A stretch of 64,000 bases of DNA from Acidobacteriaceae bacterium TAA 166. Its GTDB lineage: Bacteria > Acidobacteriota > Terriglobia > Terriglobales > Acidobacteriaceae. Shown piece after piece: positions 51,901-60,777 of the stretch. The position numbers and the translations under genes were made by a program. The notes beneath the pieces were generated by a model. It saw nothing but the letters and a program-made list of their open reading frames with translations, was not told where the DNA came from and did no database searches. Position 1 is the stretch's first letter; each line of letters opens with the position of its first letter. The stretch lies in contig ATWD01000002.1 of the NCBI GenBank assembly GCA_000421065.1, positions 248,001-312,000 on the forward strand, given 5' to 3'.

Positions 51901-52160
51901 CCCGGCTGGAGAAAGGGCAGGCTATAGATTCCCGAACCGTTGGCTTTCGCATGGTAGACCGCATTGGTTCGTTCGTTGGTGAAGGTAATATCGGCTCCGC
52001 GAATGACAGCTCCGCTTGGATCAGCGACCAGTCCACTGAGATTGGCGGTTTGCGCATTTGCGGAACAGGAAAAGAAGAATAGCGTTGTGAAGCAGAGCAG
52101 GGATAAAACGGCATGCCGGAAGATTTGCTTCCGGTCAGCCTGCAGCCTGGGAAGAGCCAT
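48951..52160 (-). CDS. TonB-dependent receptor, Oar-like with carboxypeptidase-regulatory domain (1)
   Basis: A 1069-residue outer-membrane receptor. A signal peptide (LSLLCFTTLFFFSCSANAQ) is followed by a carboxypeptidase-regulatory-like beta sandwich (residues ~38-120, NLSGLVADPSGAVIRGADITF), a plug domain (~130-260) and a large beta-barrel ending in FALRLHF with a terminal Phe. There is no classical TonB box visible. The start at 52160 is chosen because the upstream part of the frame is not signal-like. It is a clear paralogue of the next receptor, sharing SGIYSLPF.QPG.YTL, QFVENIPL.GRSFQ and PGGQF.F blocks. Confidence 0.93.
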   Translation of the reverse strand: MALPRLQADRKQIFRHAVLSLLCFTTLFFFSCSANAQTANLSGLVADPSGAVIRGADITFTNERTNAVYHAKANGSGIYSLPFLQPGQYTLAAEASGFKLYRRTGITVEVAQNLNIDVRLEVGGASQSVTVDGSGREINTTDATVGTVIDRQFVENIPLSGRSFQPLLTLIPGVTQVPVGESSGTGYAGEFTVNGQRSEQNYFTVDGVGVNTGIYTQEGPGIGAGFGGATLGETSLGTTQSLISIDALQEFSAKTSTYSVEYGRTPGGQFSFSSRSGTNHLHGSAFDYFRNGATSANAWFNNYYGQPRLEEHQNDFGGTLGGPIVIPRLYNGRDKSFFFFSYEGLRLKNPVAANLTAVPSLALRQSAAPGLQPLLGGFPLPLANATNLGGDLYGYTAGYVSPGRLDAFSLRLDQHIGDKLLLFGRMSYSPSSSVTRSSYDLANVGNLNGTIGSITLGATATFNSRASNDLRFNFTRNKQKNNQSIDTFGGATPFVSSALPGLLNSDAAGIYLFYNVLYPYANTSNAQSRQRQINVVDTFHFVAGKHALSVGFDYRGLHDSQSAYDYWEWGMTYSEANLISGVIDNAVLYKLGAAPHPVYQNYSAFAQDTWKATPRLTLSYGLRWDVNPAPTDAKGNNPYTLDQVTNLATAQLAPQGTPLWKTTYGNVAPRLSAAWQVHQQSGHETVVRAGGGLFFDTGTANASNGYYGPGFVNESFGSAAFPFSRQTIADFPAPNSRPPYGTTVYAYNPHFLAPYTIQWNVAVEQALGTQQSLTLSYVGSAGRRLLAQRYFYPDVLGNPAFSEGDGLQLGTNDASSDYSALQVQFQRRLSHGLQALVSYTWSHSLDDSSTNFQAQELEHASSDFDVRNNFDAAITYDVPALHTGHLVETIVNHWSFDTRISARSATPVDVIANEGTNPTNGTSLNYHPNRVPDQPLYLQIPSAPGGRVINTAAYSTPTDENGNPLSIEGNAGRNSARGFDAIQADLALRREFPIREGVGLQFRAEAFNLLNHPIFGAVYNQLNSSPNSTAGSSLFGQAYQTLNTSLGTLNPLYQSGGPRSLQFALRLHF

Positions 52161-52303
52161 GGGGAAATTGTCACCTTTCGTCTCGTTATCTACGTGCGAT
52201 CTATCAAGGTGGGGACACACGGCGCAGAGATCAGCACCATCTGCCTGCCGCAGCGCTACGGAACCAGCCATCAATTTAATCCTCCCGCCATTGATTGAGC
52301 TCT

Positions 52304-55300
52304 TTAGAAGTGAAGCTTGAGGGCCGCCTGCAGAGAACGTGGTCCGCCTGTCTGGTAGAGGGAATTAAGGCCCCCCAGCTGACCGTTGAGAGTGTTGATT
52401 GCGACGCCGAAGGGATTGGCACCGGTCGGCCCAAAGGAAAGGTAGTTGTTGACGCTGCCCATGATGGAATGGTTGAGCAGGTTGAAGGCCTCGATGCGAA
52501 ATTGCATGCCGACTCGCTCAGTAAATGGGAAGTCTCTCCGCAATGCGATGTCCTGCTGCACGGCATCGAAGCCTCTGGCGCTGTTGCGTCCGGCGTCTCC
52601 TTCCGTCAGCGTGGTTCCATCGGCTTCATAGGCGGGGACAAACGCTTTGAAGTTGATGGTTCTTCCACCCGGAGCACCTCCGCCTTGCACATATAAAGGC
52701 TGGTCTGCGGCGCGATTGGGATGGTAGCTCACAATCGTGCCGGTCAGATTGGTCAGGGAATAATCCGAAAAGACATCGACTGGCAATGCCGAACGGACGG
52801 TAGTACGCAAATCCGCCGACCAGTGGGACAGAGTGTACGAAGCGAATCCACCGCGATGCCGCGAGGGAAGATCATAGGTGAGGGCCAGCTGGAAATTATG
52901 GCGAATATCGTAGTCCGAAGAGGCTCGCAGCAGCTCCGAGAGCGTGAAATTGCTTGTCGAGTTGTCGATCGAATGCGCGAGCGTGTAGGAGCCCAACACC
53001 TGCAGGCCCTTCGACAGCTTTCTCTGGAACTGCACCTGCAGGGCCTGATAGTTGGAGGCACCCTGGTTCTGGGTAATGTAGAGTCCCCAGCGCGGCGTGA
53101 AATTTGGATTGCCTACGGCGCTGGGATCGTATTCCAGCTGACTGAGAAGGTGCCTTCCAGACGATGCGACATAGCTCATCGTCAGTGTCTGCTGTGCGCC
53201 CAGAGCTTGTTCTACCGCGAGATTCCATTGCAAGGTGTAAGGCTGCTTCAAATGGGGATCATAGGCAAAGACAGCTCCCGTGTAAGGAGAGCTCGTACTC
53301 GGCGGCCCCACAGAATCGAGGATGTTCTGCGAGAGAGGAAATGCGGTACTCGTCAAATCGACCGACCGAGTGATGCCCACACCATACTGATATCCGGCTG
53401 AAGCAAGGGCGGTGCCGGTGTCGTAGAACTGGCCGAAGCCTGCTCGCAATACAGTCTCATGGCCCGGGGTCTGTCTTACCTGATAGGCAGCTCCAAGCCT
53501 GGGAGCGAAATTGGCATGAGTCGTATTCCATAGATCCGTACCGTGTGGGTCTACCTGAGCTGTTGCGAGATTAGTGATCTGATCGAGAACATAGGGCTGG
53601 TTGCCGCCTGCATCGCGCGGGGGAGGATTCATGTCCCAACGAATGCCAAGCGAGAGGCTGAGGCGCTCGTTGACCTTCCACTCATCCTGCAAGAACGCCG
53701 AGAGATTGCTGTAGACCGGCTTAGCCGGCAGATCGGCACGGGTGAGACCTGGATTGCCGTTATTCGCAAGAATCTGCGCGGCGTCTTCGAAGCCTGTGGA
53801 CTCGTAGAGGTCGGCGATCGGGCTATTGGTTGCAAGCCGTCGATAATCGACGCCGGCCTCGAATTGGTGACGCCTTAAAGAGAAGTTGACCTTCTCGACC
53901 ACGTTGAACTGCCGCTGCGACGTCGAATGCGGGTAAAGCCGGAAGGCAGGATAACCGCCGTGGCCGGTCAGATAGAAAAAAAGCCAGCTCTTATCCGTAA
54001 GTCCCGGCGCGCCGCTGGTCGCCAGGGTCATCGGAGTTGCTCCTCCGAAGTTATCGACCTCCGGCTTGTCGGCATAGTCATTCCACGTTCCATTGACGCG
54101 GAACTCGCTCGTCAATCTGGAGGTAAGCATATTGGTGATTCCGCCTGTGAGCGTCCGCACATGCACCGTTTGCGGATCGATCTCGGCGAGATCGGCACTC
54201 CCCGGATCGCTCGAGCGAGTGGTCGCGTTGGAGGGCGAATCGCTATATCGCGCGAAGACGCTGAATCGATCGCTGAAATGGTGATCGATACGGATGCTGG
54301 TCGTGTCGAGCGAGCTAGGCGACGAATAACCTGCGGTGTAATAAGCCAGGCCGAGCCCATCGCCGCTCTCAGCGCCGTTCGGCAGAGGGAATGCATTCAG
54401 AAACGGCTTGAGGATGGCCGGAGCGTTCTGTCGCAGGGAGAGGTCTGGAGCCTCCATCGTAAAAGCCGCAACCGGAGAACGGAGACGAAGACCCTCATAC
54501 GAGAAGAAGAAGAAGGTCTTGTCGCGACCGTCGTAAAGATGGGGGATGCGTATCGGTCCACCGAACGTTCCCCCGAAGTCATTCTGCCGCTCGACCTGGC
54601 GCGGAGTAATGGGCGTCGTGCGCTTGTTGAAGTAGTTATTGGCGTCGAGAGCATCGTTGCGGAAGTAATCGAACGCTGAGCCATGCCACGCGTTTGTTCC
54701 CGACCGGGTGTTGAAGGTGAACTGTCCTCCAGGAGTACGCCCATATTCCGCGGAGTAGGTCGAGGTCGATGCGCGGAACTCCTGCAGAGCGTCGATCGAG
54801 ACGAGACTCTGCGTGGTGCCTAGGATGCTTTCTCCAGGAAGCGAGCCTGAATAGCCCGCACCCGTCCCAGCGGGATATCCCTGGGCACCGGTATTGGCGC
54901 TCACTCCGTCTACCGTGAATTGATTGCCCTCCGCTCTCTGACCATTGACCGTAATCTCTCCGCTGGTTCCTACTCCCTGGGAAGGGACCGACGATACCCC
55001 GGGAATAGCCGTCATAAGCGATTGAAAGCTGCGCCCGTTCAGGGGAATATTCTCGACAAACTGCCGATCGATCACGGTGCTGACACTCGCATCGGTCGTG
55101 TTCATCTCGATGCCATTCCCATCGACGGTCATAGATTGGGAGGTACCACCGACTTGCAGCTGGATGTCGATGTTGATTTTCTGTCCCACCGCAAAGGTGA
55201 TGTTCGTCTGCTCATAACGTTTGAATCCCGGGACGTTGACGGAGAGGGTGTAAGTTCCGGGCTGCACAAAGGGGAGGCTGTAAACTCCTGAACTGTTGCT

Positions 55301-55525
55301 CTTTCCCTGGACCGCAGAGCCTGTCTCCCGGCTTGCGAGAGTGACAGGAACATTCGGAAGAACCGACTTGGACGAATCGGAGATCGAACCCGTGATGCTG
55401 GCGCTCTGCGCTAGAAGCGTCCCGGGCAAGCTGAGCGAAAGGAGAAGGAACAAGGTCGAAACGAAGATCTGCCGGGCAGTTTTTGAAAAACTTGAGCTCA
55501 AAACAACAGGGGGATAGCTGGACAT
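52304..55525 (-). CDS. TonB-dependent receptor, Oar-like with carboxypeptidase-regulatory domain (2)
   Basis: A 1073-residue paralogue of the receptor downstream, with the same layout: signal peptide (IFVSTLFLLLSLSLPGTLLAQ), carboxypeptidase-regulatory domain (ASITGSISDSSKSVLPNVPVTL), plug and barrel ending in AALKLHF. The two lie 143 bases apart and probably arose by tandem duplication. It follows a PepSY iron-uptake-type membrane protein and a small membrane protein. That context suggests import of a siderophore or other iron complex, although such receptors in Acidobacteriota are also used for glycans or peptides. Confidence 0.93.
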   Translation of the reverse strand: MSSYPPVVLSSSFSKTARQIFVSTLFLLLSLSLPGTLLAQSASITGSISDSSKSVLPNVPVTLASRETGSAVQGKSNSSGVYSLPFVQPGTYTLSVNVPGFKRYEQTNITFAVGQKINIDIQLQVGGTSQSMTVDGNGIEMNTTDASVSTVIDRQFVENIPLNGRSFQSLMTAIPGVSSVPSQGVGTSGEITVNGQRAEGNQFTVDGVSANTGAQGYPAGTGAGYSGSLPGESILGTTQSLVSIDALQEFRASTSTYSAEYGRTPGGQFTFNTRSGTNAWHGSAFDYFRNDALDANNYFNKRTTPITPRQVERQNDFGGTFGGPIRIPHLYDGRDKTFFFFSYEGLRLRSPVAAFTMEAPDLSLRQNAPAILKPFLNAFPLPNGAESGDGLGLAYYTAGYSSPSSLDTTSIRIDHHFSDRFSVFARYSDSPSNATTRSSDPGSADLAEIDPQTVHVRTLTGGITNMLTSRLTSEFRVNGTWNDYADKPEVDNFGGATPMTLATSGAPGLTDKSWLFFYLTGHGGYPAFRLYPHSTSQRQFNVVEKVNFSLRRHQFEAGVDYRRLATNSPIADLYESTGFEDAAQILANNGNPGLTRADLPAKPVYSNLSAFLQDEWKVNERLSLSLGIRWDMNPPPRDAGGNQPYVLDQITNLATAQVDPHGTDLWNTTHANFAPRLGAAYQVRQTPGHETVLRAGFGQFYDTGTALASAGYQYGVGITRSVDLTSTAFPLSQNILDSVGPPSTSSPYTGAVFAYDPHLKQPYTLQWNLAVEQALGAQQTLTMSYVASSGRHLLSQLEYDPSAVGNPNFTPRWGLYITQNQGASNYQALQVQFQRKLSKGLQVLGSYTLAHSIDNSTSNFTLSELLRASSDYDIRHNFQLALTYDLPSRHRGGFASYTLSHWSADLRTTVRSALPVDVFSDYSLTNLTGTIVSYHPNRAADQPLYVQGGGAPGGRTINFKAFVPAYEADGTTLTEGDAGRNSARGFDAVQQDIALRRDFPFTERVGMQFRIEAFNLLNHSIMGSVNNYLSFGPTGANPFGVAINTLNGQLGGLNSLYQTGGPRSLQAALKLHF

Positions 55526-55638
55526 CGAACGTCGCCTTTCTTGAGATACGTCCGGCTCGAATGCCGATCCGCATATGGAGTCGATCTCGCGCATACCTGC
55601 GGGGCTTCGCCAAAAGACAACCGCGAGGCAGCGTTCTG

Positions 55639-55833
55639 TTAGCTTTTTGTAGAAACTTTCCTTCCAGCGGCATACTTCCAGGCAATGACAGCGAGGGGTA
55701 CCGCCAGAGCTACCCAGGACAATGCATCCCACATCCCATCGCCCAAGAGGGCGGAGAGCAATCCGTACAACGTGATGACCGCGATGACCATTGCCGGACC
55801 ATAGACTTTGCGAAACGGAAAGGAATGACTCAT
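55639..55833 (-). CDS. Small membrane protein coupled to the PepSY gene
   Basis: A 64-residue protein with two predicted helices (GPAMVIAVITLYGLLSALLG and ALSWVALAVPLAVIAWKYAAG) and basic ends. Its ATG overlaps the PepSY stop by four bases (ATGA), so it is translated with it. Small proteins of this size often accompany PepSY/PiuB iron-uptake proteins; the function is unknown. Confidence 0.8.
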   Translation of the reverse strand: MSHSFPFRKVYGPAMVIAVITLYGLLSALLGDGMWDALSWVALAVPLAVIAWKYAAGRKVSTKS

Positions 55834-57005
55834 CGTGCCGGAGCTCCCGCGTGCTGCTCTTCAAGGCTCACAAGCCGGTTCAGCTCCCTTTCGACAGGCG
55901 CCCTGCGCCGAATGAGCCAAAGGTAGACACCGCTGACTAGCACAACAATCAAGGCCACATCGAAGAGCGCCCAGATGATTTTGAGCGGAAGGCCGCCGTA
56001 GTCCCCAAAGTGGAGGGGGCGTGAAACCTCGAGCGCACGCAGGTACCACGGCAAGCCCTTTGAAACCGTCATCGCGCCCGACTGGACATCGACGAGTGCG
56101 GGTGTCATCAGCCGCGAGGTGAGGGGCGTCTTTCCCTCTGTCCACACGAGATAATGCTGCGGACTGCCGAAGACTTTATTCGGAAACAAGACCGAGGAGA
56201 TTCTCATCTTCGGCAGCGCGGAGGAGACCTGCTGTACCGTAGCATCGACCGATTGGAAGTGCGTCGGCGCAGGCTTGCCGCGATAAGGAGCCAGGATCGT
56301 GGGCATCGTCTGCGCGCGCCATATCCCAAAGAGCGGTGTCGAGATAGCGTTCATGACGCCGGTCGCCCCCACGACGAACGCCCATGTCAGAGTGACGATA
56401 CCAAGGAGATTGTGCAGATCGAACCAGCGCGTTCTCGGCTTTCCGTCGGCCCGGTAGGTCCCAAAGCGGAGGCGTCTCATGAAGGGTCCATAAACGAGCG
56501 CTCCCGAGAGGAGTGAGACGACGAACGATAAAGCCATCGCGCCCATCACCAACTCACCGGTCAGACCGAGAAAGATCTCACTGTGAAGGCGCAGCAAGAA
56601 TCCAATGAGATTGAATTGGTCGGTCGGTATCTCTAGCAGCCTTCCGGTATGCGCATCGAAGACCGCCTGCTTGATCTCTCCGTCCTTCGGCTTGTCGGAC
56701 GGGCTCATATTCACGAAGACGCGAGGCTCGTCGTCGTCCCAGTAAACATTGAAGGGGTGAAGCGAGGGAAACTTTGCCTGGGTCTCGGCGACCATCGCAT
56801 CGATATTCGCCGTAGCGGCTCCTGCCTCTACCTGCACGGGTTGAACATGATGTTCGAGCATGGTCTGCAGTTCATCGGAAAACACCAGCGGAAGCCCCGT
56901 GACGCAAGCCATAAGGAGCAATGCCGTACAAATGAGGCTCGACCACTTATGAATGCGATACCAGGTACGAACTGTTTGCGGTCGAATTGAGTTCGACTTT
57001 GTCAC
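55830..57005 (-). CDS. PepSY-associated TM helix protein (PiuB/iron-regulated type)
   Basis: A 391-residue inner-membrane protein with four main helices (about residues 20-45, 145-175, 200-225 and 345-370) and large periplasmic loops with PepSY-like repeats. Signatures include RTWYRIHKWSSLICTALLLMACVTGLPL near the N-terminus, LHSEIFLGLTGE, and RWFDLHNLLGIVTLTWAFVVGATG. Several family members reduce siderophore-bound iron in the periplasm with heme held between helices by His residues, which are present here. A GTG at 57005 is chosen with GAGAGG eight bases upstream; GTG 57014 is also possible. It is divergent from the AraC regulator. Confidence 0.9.
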   Translation of the reverse strand: MTKSNSIRPQTVRTWYRIHKWSSLICTALLLMACVTGLPLVFSDELQTMLEHHVQPVQVEAGAATANIDAMVAETQAKFPSLHPFNVYWDDDEPRVFVNMSPSDKPKDGEIKQAVFDAHTGRLLEIPTDQFNLIGFLLRLHSEIFLGLTGELVMGAMALSFVVSLLSGALVYGPFMRRLRFGTYRADGKPRTRWFDLHNLLGIVTLTWAFVVGATGVMNAISTPLFGIWRAQTMPTILAPYRGKPAPTHFQSVDATVQQVSSALPKMRISSVLFPNKVFGSPQHYLVWTEGKTPLTSRLMTPALVDVQSGAMTVSKGLPWYLRALEVSRPLHFGDYGGLPLKIIWALFDVALIVVLVSGVYLWLIRRRAPVERELNRLVSLEEQHAGAPAR

Positions 57006-57222
57006 GGCTGACACCTCTCCTGTACAAATCCGAGACTGCGAGAATCTTTAGTGGTAGATATTCGCTAGCCTTCGGGTTGTCGATCTCAGGGCCTTTGTGG
57101 CGCTTCGCCAAAAAGACAGCCACGGAGGCCCTTTTATCTGCGACTCTTTTAGTCCGATTAGAATATCGAATAGGACACAGGTGTGCTCCGCGTAAGACGC
57201 CACACCCTACGTCGATCTGGTC

Positions 57223-58011
57223 ATGGCGAAGCGATTGAAAGATCACGAGTATCTGCAGACTGTTCCGCGCCCCGTCTCGATGATGGCGAAGGACTATCCG
57301 GCCGGCTATGCCGGCTACATGCACTCCCATGTCCGCGCGCAGTTTCTCTATGCCGCATCGGGCAGCATGAAGATCACGTTCGACGGGGGATGTTGGATTA
57401 TTCCGCCGCAACGGGCCGTCTGGGTTCCGCCAGCCTATCCGCACCAGACCGGAAGTATCGGCCTGCTCAAGATGCGCACACTGTATATCCGCGAAGATGC
57501 CTGCCCGGCTGGAGCTCCCCCCATGCCTCGGATGATCGGAGTCTCGTCCGTTTTGCGGGAGCTTGTGCTCCGGGCGATCCGAATGCCTGTCGAGTACGAC
57601 GAAGAGGGGCAGGACGCACGCATTATCGCCGCTTTACTGGGCGAGTTCGATTGGACGGCCCTTCCTCCCATAAGCCTGCCGCCCTTACGCGATCCGCGCC
57701 TCCGGAAGATGGAGGAGATGCTGATCCAAGCCCCCAACGACACGAGCACGCTTGCAATCTGGTCTCGGCGCCTGGATATTTCGCCTCGCACACTCACCCG
57801 GATTTTGGAGCGTGAGACCCATCTTTCATTCCAGGTCTGGCGCGACCAGATTCGCACCTTTGCCGCTCTCCCATTATTGGCCGAAGGTTGGCCCATGGTG
57901 GAGATCGCTGACGCCGTAGGCTACGAAACGGCCTGGAGCTTTACCGCGATGTTCAAGCGGGTCACGGGGAAATTGCCGAGCCGATACTTTGATGAGGAGA
58001 ACGAAAGCTGA
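57223..58011 (+). CDS. AraC-family transcriptional regulator
   Basis: A 262-residue regulator. Residues ~25-90 form a cupin-type sensor (YMHSHVRAQFLYAASGSMKITFDGGCWIIPPQRAVWVPP) and residues ~160-255 a double helix-turn-helix DNA-binding domain (LAIWSRRLDISPRTLTRILERETHLSF; VEIADAVGYETAWSFTAMFKRVTGKLPSRY). It is divergent from the PepSY/TonB receptor group across 217 bases, so it probably controls that group. The ligand is unknown. Confidence 0.93.
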   Translation: MAKRLKDHEYLQTVPRPVSMMAKDYPAGYAGYMHSHVRAQFLYAASGSMKITFDGGCWIIPPQRAVWVPPAYPHQTGSIGLLKMRTLYIREDACPAGAPPMPRMIGVSSVLRELVLRAIRMPVEYDEEGQDARIIAALLGEFDWTALPPISLPPLRDPRLRKMEEMLIQAPNDTSTLAIWSRRLDISPRTLTRILERETHLSFQVWRDQIRTFAALPLLAEGWPMVEIADAVGYETAWSFTAMFKRVTGKLPSRYFDEENES

Positions 58012-58353
58012 TTCGCCGTTTCTCGGTCCCTCCGAATGCAGGAAGCAGATGCAGCGAGCCGCTCTACGCAATCCTGTTAAATGTCCAATCGCAATATGGG
58101 CCTGCGTGCCTTGAGGCAAATGTAGAACAAGGCCGTCGGATGGAAGCCATTGCGGGATATTCCTCTGTGGTTCTGAGCAACGTATCGGGTGGATGTGGGT
58201 GGTTGCGTACGCAATAACTTAGGGGCCTTTGGGTGGCTTTGCTTTTTACCTGAAAGTTGTATGTAAAGATCTATTAATTTCAGGATAAGGGGAGTAGATT
58301 GGAAAGCATGGTTGAGGGCGACTGTTCAGAGTCAGCCCTCACAAAGTCATTAT
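58012..58353. other. Intergenic region
   Basis: No supported gene in 342 bases. The last ~130 bases are AT-rich and probably contain the promoter of the acyltransferase. Short frames on the minus strand at the left end overlap the AraC gene and are not convincing. Confidence 0.4.
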
Positions 58354-59436
58354 ATGGCCGTGCGCCGCTACCGTTCGATACAGGCCCTGCGAGGCTTCGC
58401 TGCAGTCATCGTCGTTATCTATCACGCATTACGCTTATGGTCTGACAACGCTTCCAGCCATCCCGTTACATGGCAGAGCGGAGCTGCTGGTGTCGATCTC
58501 TTCTTCATCATCAGTGGCTTTGTGATGGCATTCACTCACCACGAAGGTCAGCCCGCAGGAACCTTTATGAAGCGCAGAGCGATTCGTATCGTGCCGCTCT
58601 ACTGGTTAGCGACAACGGGGATGCTCATCAAGGCTGGAATCATGGCAATGCATCCTGAGCTCGCTCACGGTGCTGGACACTCTGCCCTTTCAGTCCCCTA
58701 TATCGCCGCGTCTTATCTGTTCATCCCATATCGGGACACCTTGGGACAGGTGCTTCCACTACTCAGCGTGGGCTGGACGCTCTCCTTCGAGATGCTGTTC
58801 TATGCCTGCTTCGCAGCCGCGATATGGCTTCGGATGAGCGCCATCCGTCTGCTTGCCCCCCTCTTCGCCCTCTTCATCATCGGCGGGTTAGCCTTTACCT
58901 CCTCTGCAATCATGACACTGGCCAGCCCCCTACTGTTCGAGTTCATCGCGGGCCTATGGCTTGGGAATCTCGCCAAGTCTGGTAAATGCATCAATCGAAC
59001 CTTTGCGGTCGCAGCTGGGGCAGTCGGCCTTGTCATCCTGCTTACGGTACCTCTGCCGTCGCCGGCCGCGCGCGCCTTCACGTGGGGGGCTGGCGCCTTT
59101 CTTGTGGTGCTCTCAGCGATTGGCCTTGAGCGTGGCTTGCGCCTCCCGGCCTGGCTCCAGAAGCTGGGGGAATCTTCTTATTCTCTCTATCTGGTCCACA
59201 TCCCGATCTTCTCGATTTGCTACAGGCTTCTAAGGGGGGCGTTCAATACACCGCACGGAGCGTACCTCATCGTTGCCACCTGCCTGGTCCTGTCGCTTGG
59301 CGGGGCGGTCCTGGTCCATCGGTTTGTAGAAATACCGCTTACCACCGCGGCGAGGGGATGGGTCACGCCTGCGGCTTTTTCTGCTGCTCCTCCAGATAGC
59401 CACTCCACCATTGCATCATTTCCATACGCTGCTTGA
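58354..59436 (+). CDS. Acyltransferase 3 family membrane protein (OafA/YrhL-like)
   Basis: A 360-residue integral membrane O-acyltransferase with about ten helices. The N-terminal signature is RYRSIQALRGFAAVIVVIYHALRLW, with the conserved His, followed by GVDLFFIISGFVM and FMKRRAIRIVPLYW. Near the end LGESSYSLYLVHIPIF is also typical. Such proteins add acetyl or other acyl groups to sugars of exopolysaccharide or O-antigen; the acceptor is unknown. The ATG at 58354 is preferred over a TTG at 58312 because homology starts there. Confidence 0.92.
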   Translation: MAVRRYRSIQALRGFAAVIVVIYHALRLWSDNASSHPVTWQSGAAGVDLFFIISGFVMAFTHHEGQPAGTFMKRRAIRIVPLYWLATTGMLIKAGIMAMHPELAHGAGHSALSVPYIAASYLFIPYRDTLGQVLPLLSVGWTLSFEMLFYACFAAAIWLRMSAIRLLAPLFALFIIGGLAFTSSAIMTLASPLLFEFIAGLWLGNLAKSGKCINRTFAVAAGAVGLVILLTVPLPSPAARAFTWGAGAFLVVLSAIGLERGLRLPAWLQKLGESSYSLYLVHIPIFSICYRLLRGAFNTPHGAYLIVATCLVLSLGGAVLVHRFVEIPLTTAARGWVTPAAFSAAPPDSHSTIASFPYAA

Positions 59437-59597
59437 TGGACTGAGGAGAAATGTACATTCCCGATAGCTCCATCACCCAATCAGTGGGTCAATAATGTGC
59501 CCGGGAAACATCGAAACTTACTATATTTCTCCGTATGAGCAAACCTTCCGCACGAGGCTTGTGCTTTAGATAAGTGCTTTTTTTTGTTTAGAAAGAA

Positions 59598-59673
59598 TGG
59601 TGGACGCGGTAGGGATCGAACCTACGACCAGTCGATTAAGAGTCGAATGCTCTACCAGCTGAGCTACGCGTCC
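59598..59673 (-). tRNA. tRNA-Lys (anticodon CUU)
   Basis: A 76-base cloverleaf on the minus strand: 5' acceptor GGACGCG, D-arm AGCTCAGCTGGTAGAGCA, anticodon loop CTCTTAA, T-arm with GGTTCGATCCC, 3' acceptor CGCGTCC, discriminator A and an encoded CCA. The CTT anticodon reads the Lys codon AAG. Confidence 0.97.
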
Positions 59674-59756
59674 TTGGCTTTGTTGCCGTGACTTCCTGGC
59701 GGAGGTCAAGTCCAGCGAGAGCCCACCGGCTCAATCACCTGACTTGTTTAAGATAA

Positions 59757-59798
59757 CACAGCCTGCGGGTCGGTGGCGTCCCGCAGGCTGTGATTTTT
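59757..59798. terminator. Strong hairpin terminator near the mqnD end
   Basis: CACAGCCTGCGGG (59757-59769) and CCCGCAGGCTGTG (59780-59792) form a perfect 13-bp stem with a ten-base loop, followed on the plus strand by ATTTTT. On the minus strand the tail is TTATCTTAAA, so it may also end mqnD transcription. Confidence 0.75.
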
Positions 59799-59839
59799 GG
59801 TGGGAGAGAAGGAGATATTTTGGCGCGTCCGTGAGTCGG

Positions 59840-60691
59840 CTAGCCGACGAAGTCGACGTTGGCGCGGTGCGGGATGATGCCGCGGTCGTAGCCCATCTCG
59901 AGCAGCTTGCGGATGGCGTCGCGACCGTCTTCGCCGTAATTGAGGGTACGCTCGTTGACGTACATGCCGACGAAGCGGTTGGCGAGATTGGGGTCGAGAT
60001 CGCGGGCGAACTGCATGGCGTAGGCCAGGGCCTCTTCGCGATGGTCGAGGGCGTGCTGGATGCTGTCGCGGAGGGCGTTGGTGGCCATGAGCATGGTGTC
60101 GTGGCCGAGCGAGCGGCGGATGGCGTTACCGCCGAGGGGAAGAGGAAGGCCGGTCTGCTCGCGCCACCACTGGCCGAGGTCGAGGAGCTTGACCAGGCCG
60201 TCGTTGGCGTAGGTGAGCTGGCCTTCGTGGATGATGAGGCCGGCGTCGAACTCGCCCGAGGTGACGGAAGGGATGATCTTGTCGAAGGGGACGACGGTGT
60301 ACTCGATGTCGGGAGAGAAGAGCTTGAGGGCGAGAAAGGCGGTGGTGAGGGTTCCGGGGACGGCGATGCGGGTCTTCTGGGCCTCGGCGAGGGTGAGGCG
60401 GGGATTGGAGACGATCATGGGGCCGTAGCCCTCGCCAACCGAGCCTCCGCAGGCCATCAGGGTGTAGCTGTCCTGCAGGTAGGGGTAGGCGTGGAAGGAG
60501 ATGGCGGTGACGTCGTAGAAGGCCTCGTTGATGGCCTTGTGGTTGAGGGTCTCGATGTCGGTCAGCACATGGGTGAACTTATAGCCGGGGACGCGGACCT
60601 TGTTGGTGGCCAGGCCATAAAACATAAAGGCGTCGTCGGAGTCGGGGCTATGGGCAATGCTGATCTCTTGTACTGCGGTAGGGGCGGTCAT
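59840..60691 (-). CDS. mqnD: 1,4-dihydroxy-6-naphthoate synthase (futalosine menaquinone pathway)
   Basis: A 283-residue periplasmic-binding-protein-like enzyme that turns cyclic dehypoxanthine futalosine into 1,4-dihydroxy-6-naphthoate. Typical segments are IAHSPDSDDAFMFYGLA, VTAISFHAYPYL, GEGYGPMIVS, and FDAGLIIHEGQLTY, with the conserved His in IIHEGQ. The start at 60691 follows AGAGGA. The rest of the open frame upstream is not MqnD. Its presence means menaquinone is made by the futalosine route, and it would supply quinone to the complex I encoded at the left end. Confidence 0.94.
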   Translation of the reverse strand: MTAPTAVQEISIAHSPDSDDAFMFYGLATNKVRVPGYKFTHVLTDIETLNHKAINEAFYDVTAISFHAYPYLQDSYTLMACGGSVGEGYGPMIVSNPRLTLAEAQKTRIAVPGTLTTAFLALKLFSPDIEYTVVPFDKIIPSVTSGEFDAGLIIHEGQLTYANDGLVKLLDLGQWWREQTGLPLPLGGNAIRRSLGHDTMLMATNALRDSIQHALDHREEALAYAMQFARDLDPNLANRFVGMYVNERTLNYGEDGRDAIRKLLEMGYDRGIIPHRANVDFVG

Positions 60692-60777
60692 GATGCGGTG
60701 ATTCCTCTGGGAGTCTGGACAGCGTGGGGAAGGTGTTCCCGCGAAGATCGCGGGAACCGAGAGAGCGAGCGAGTGGT

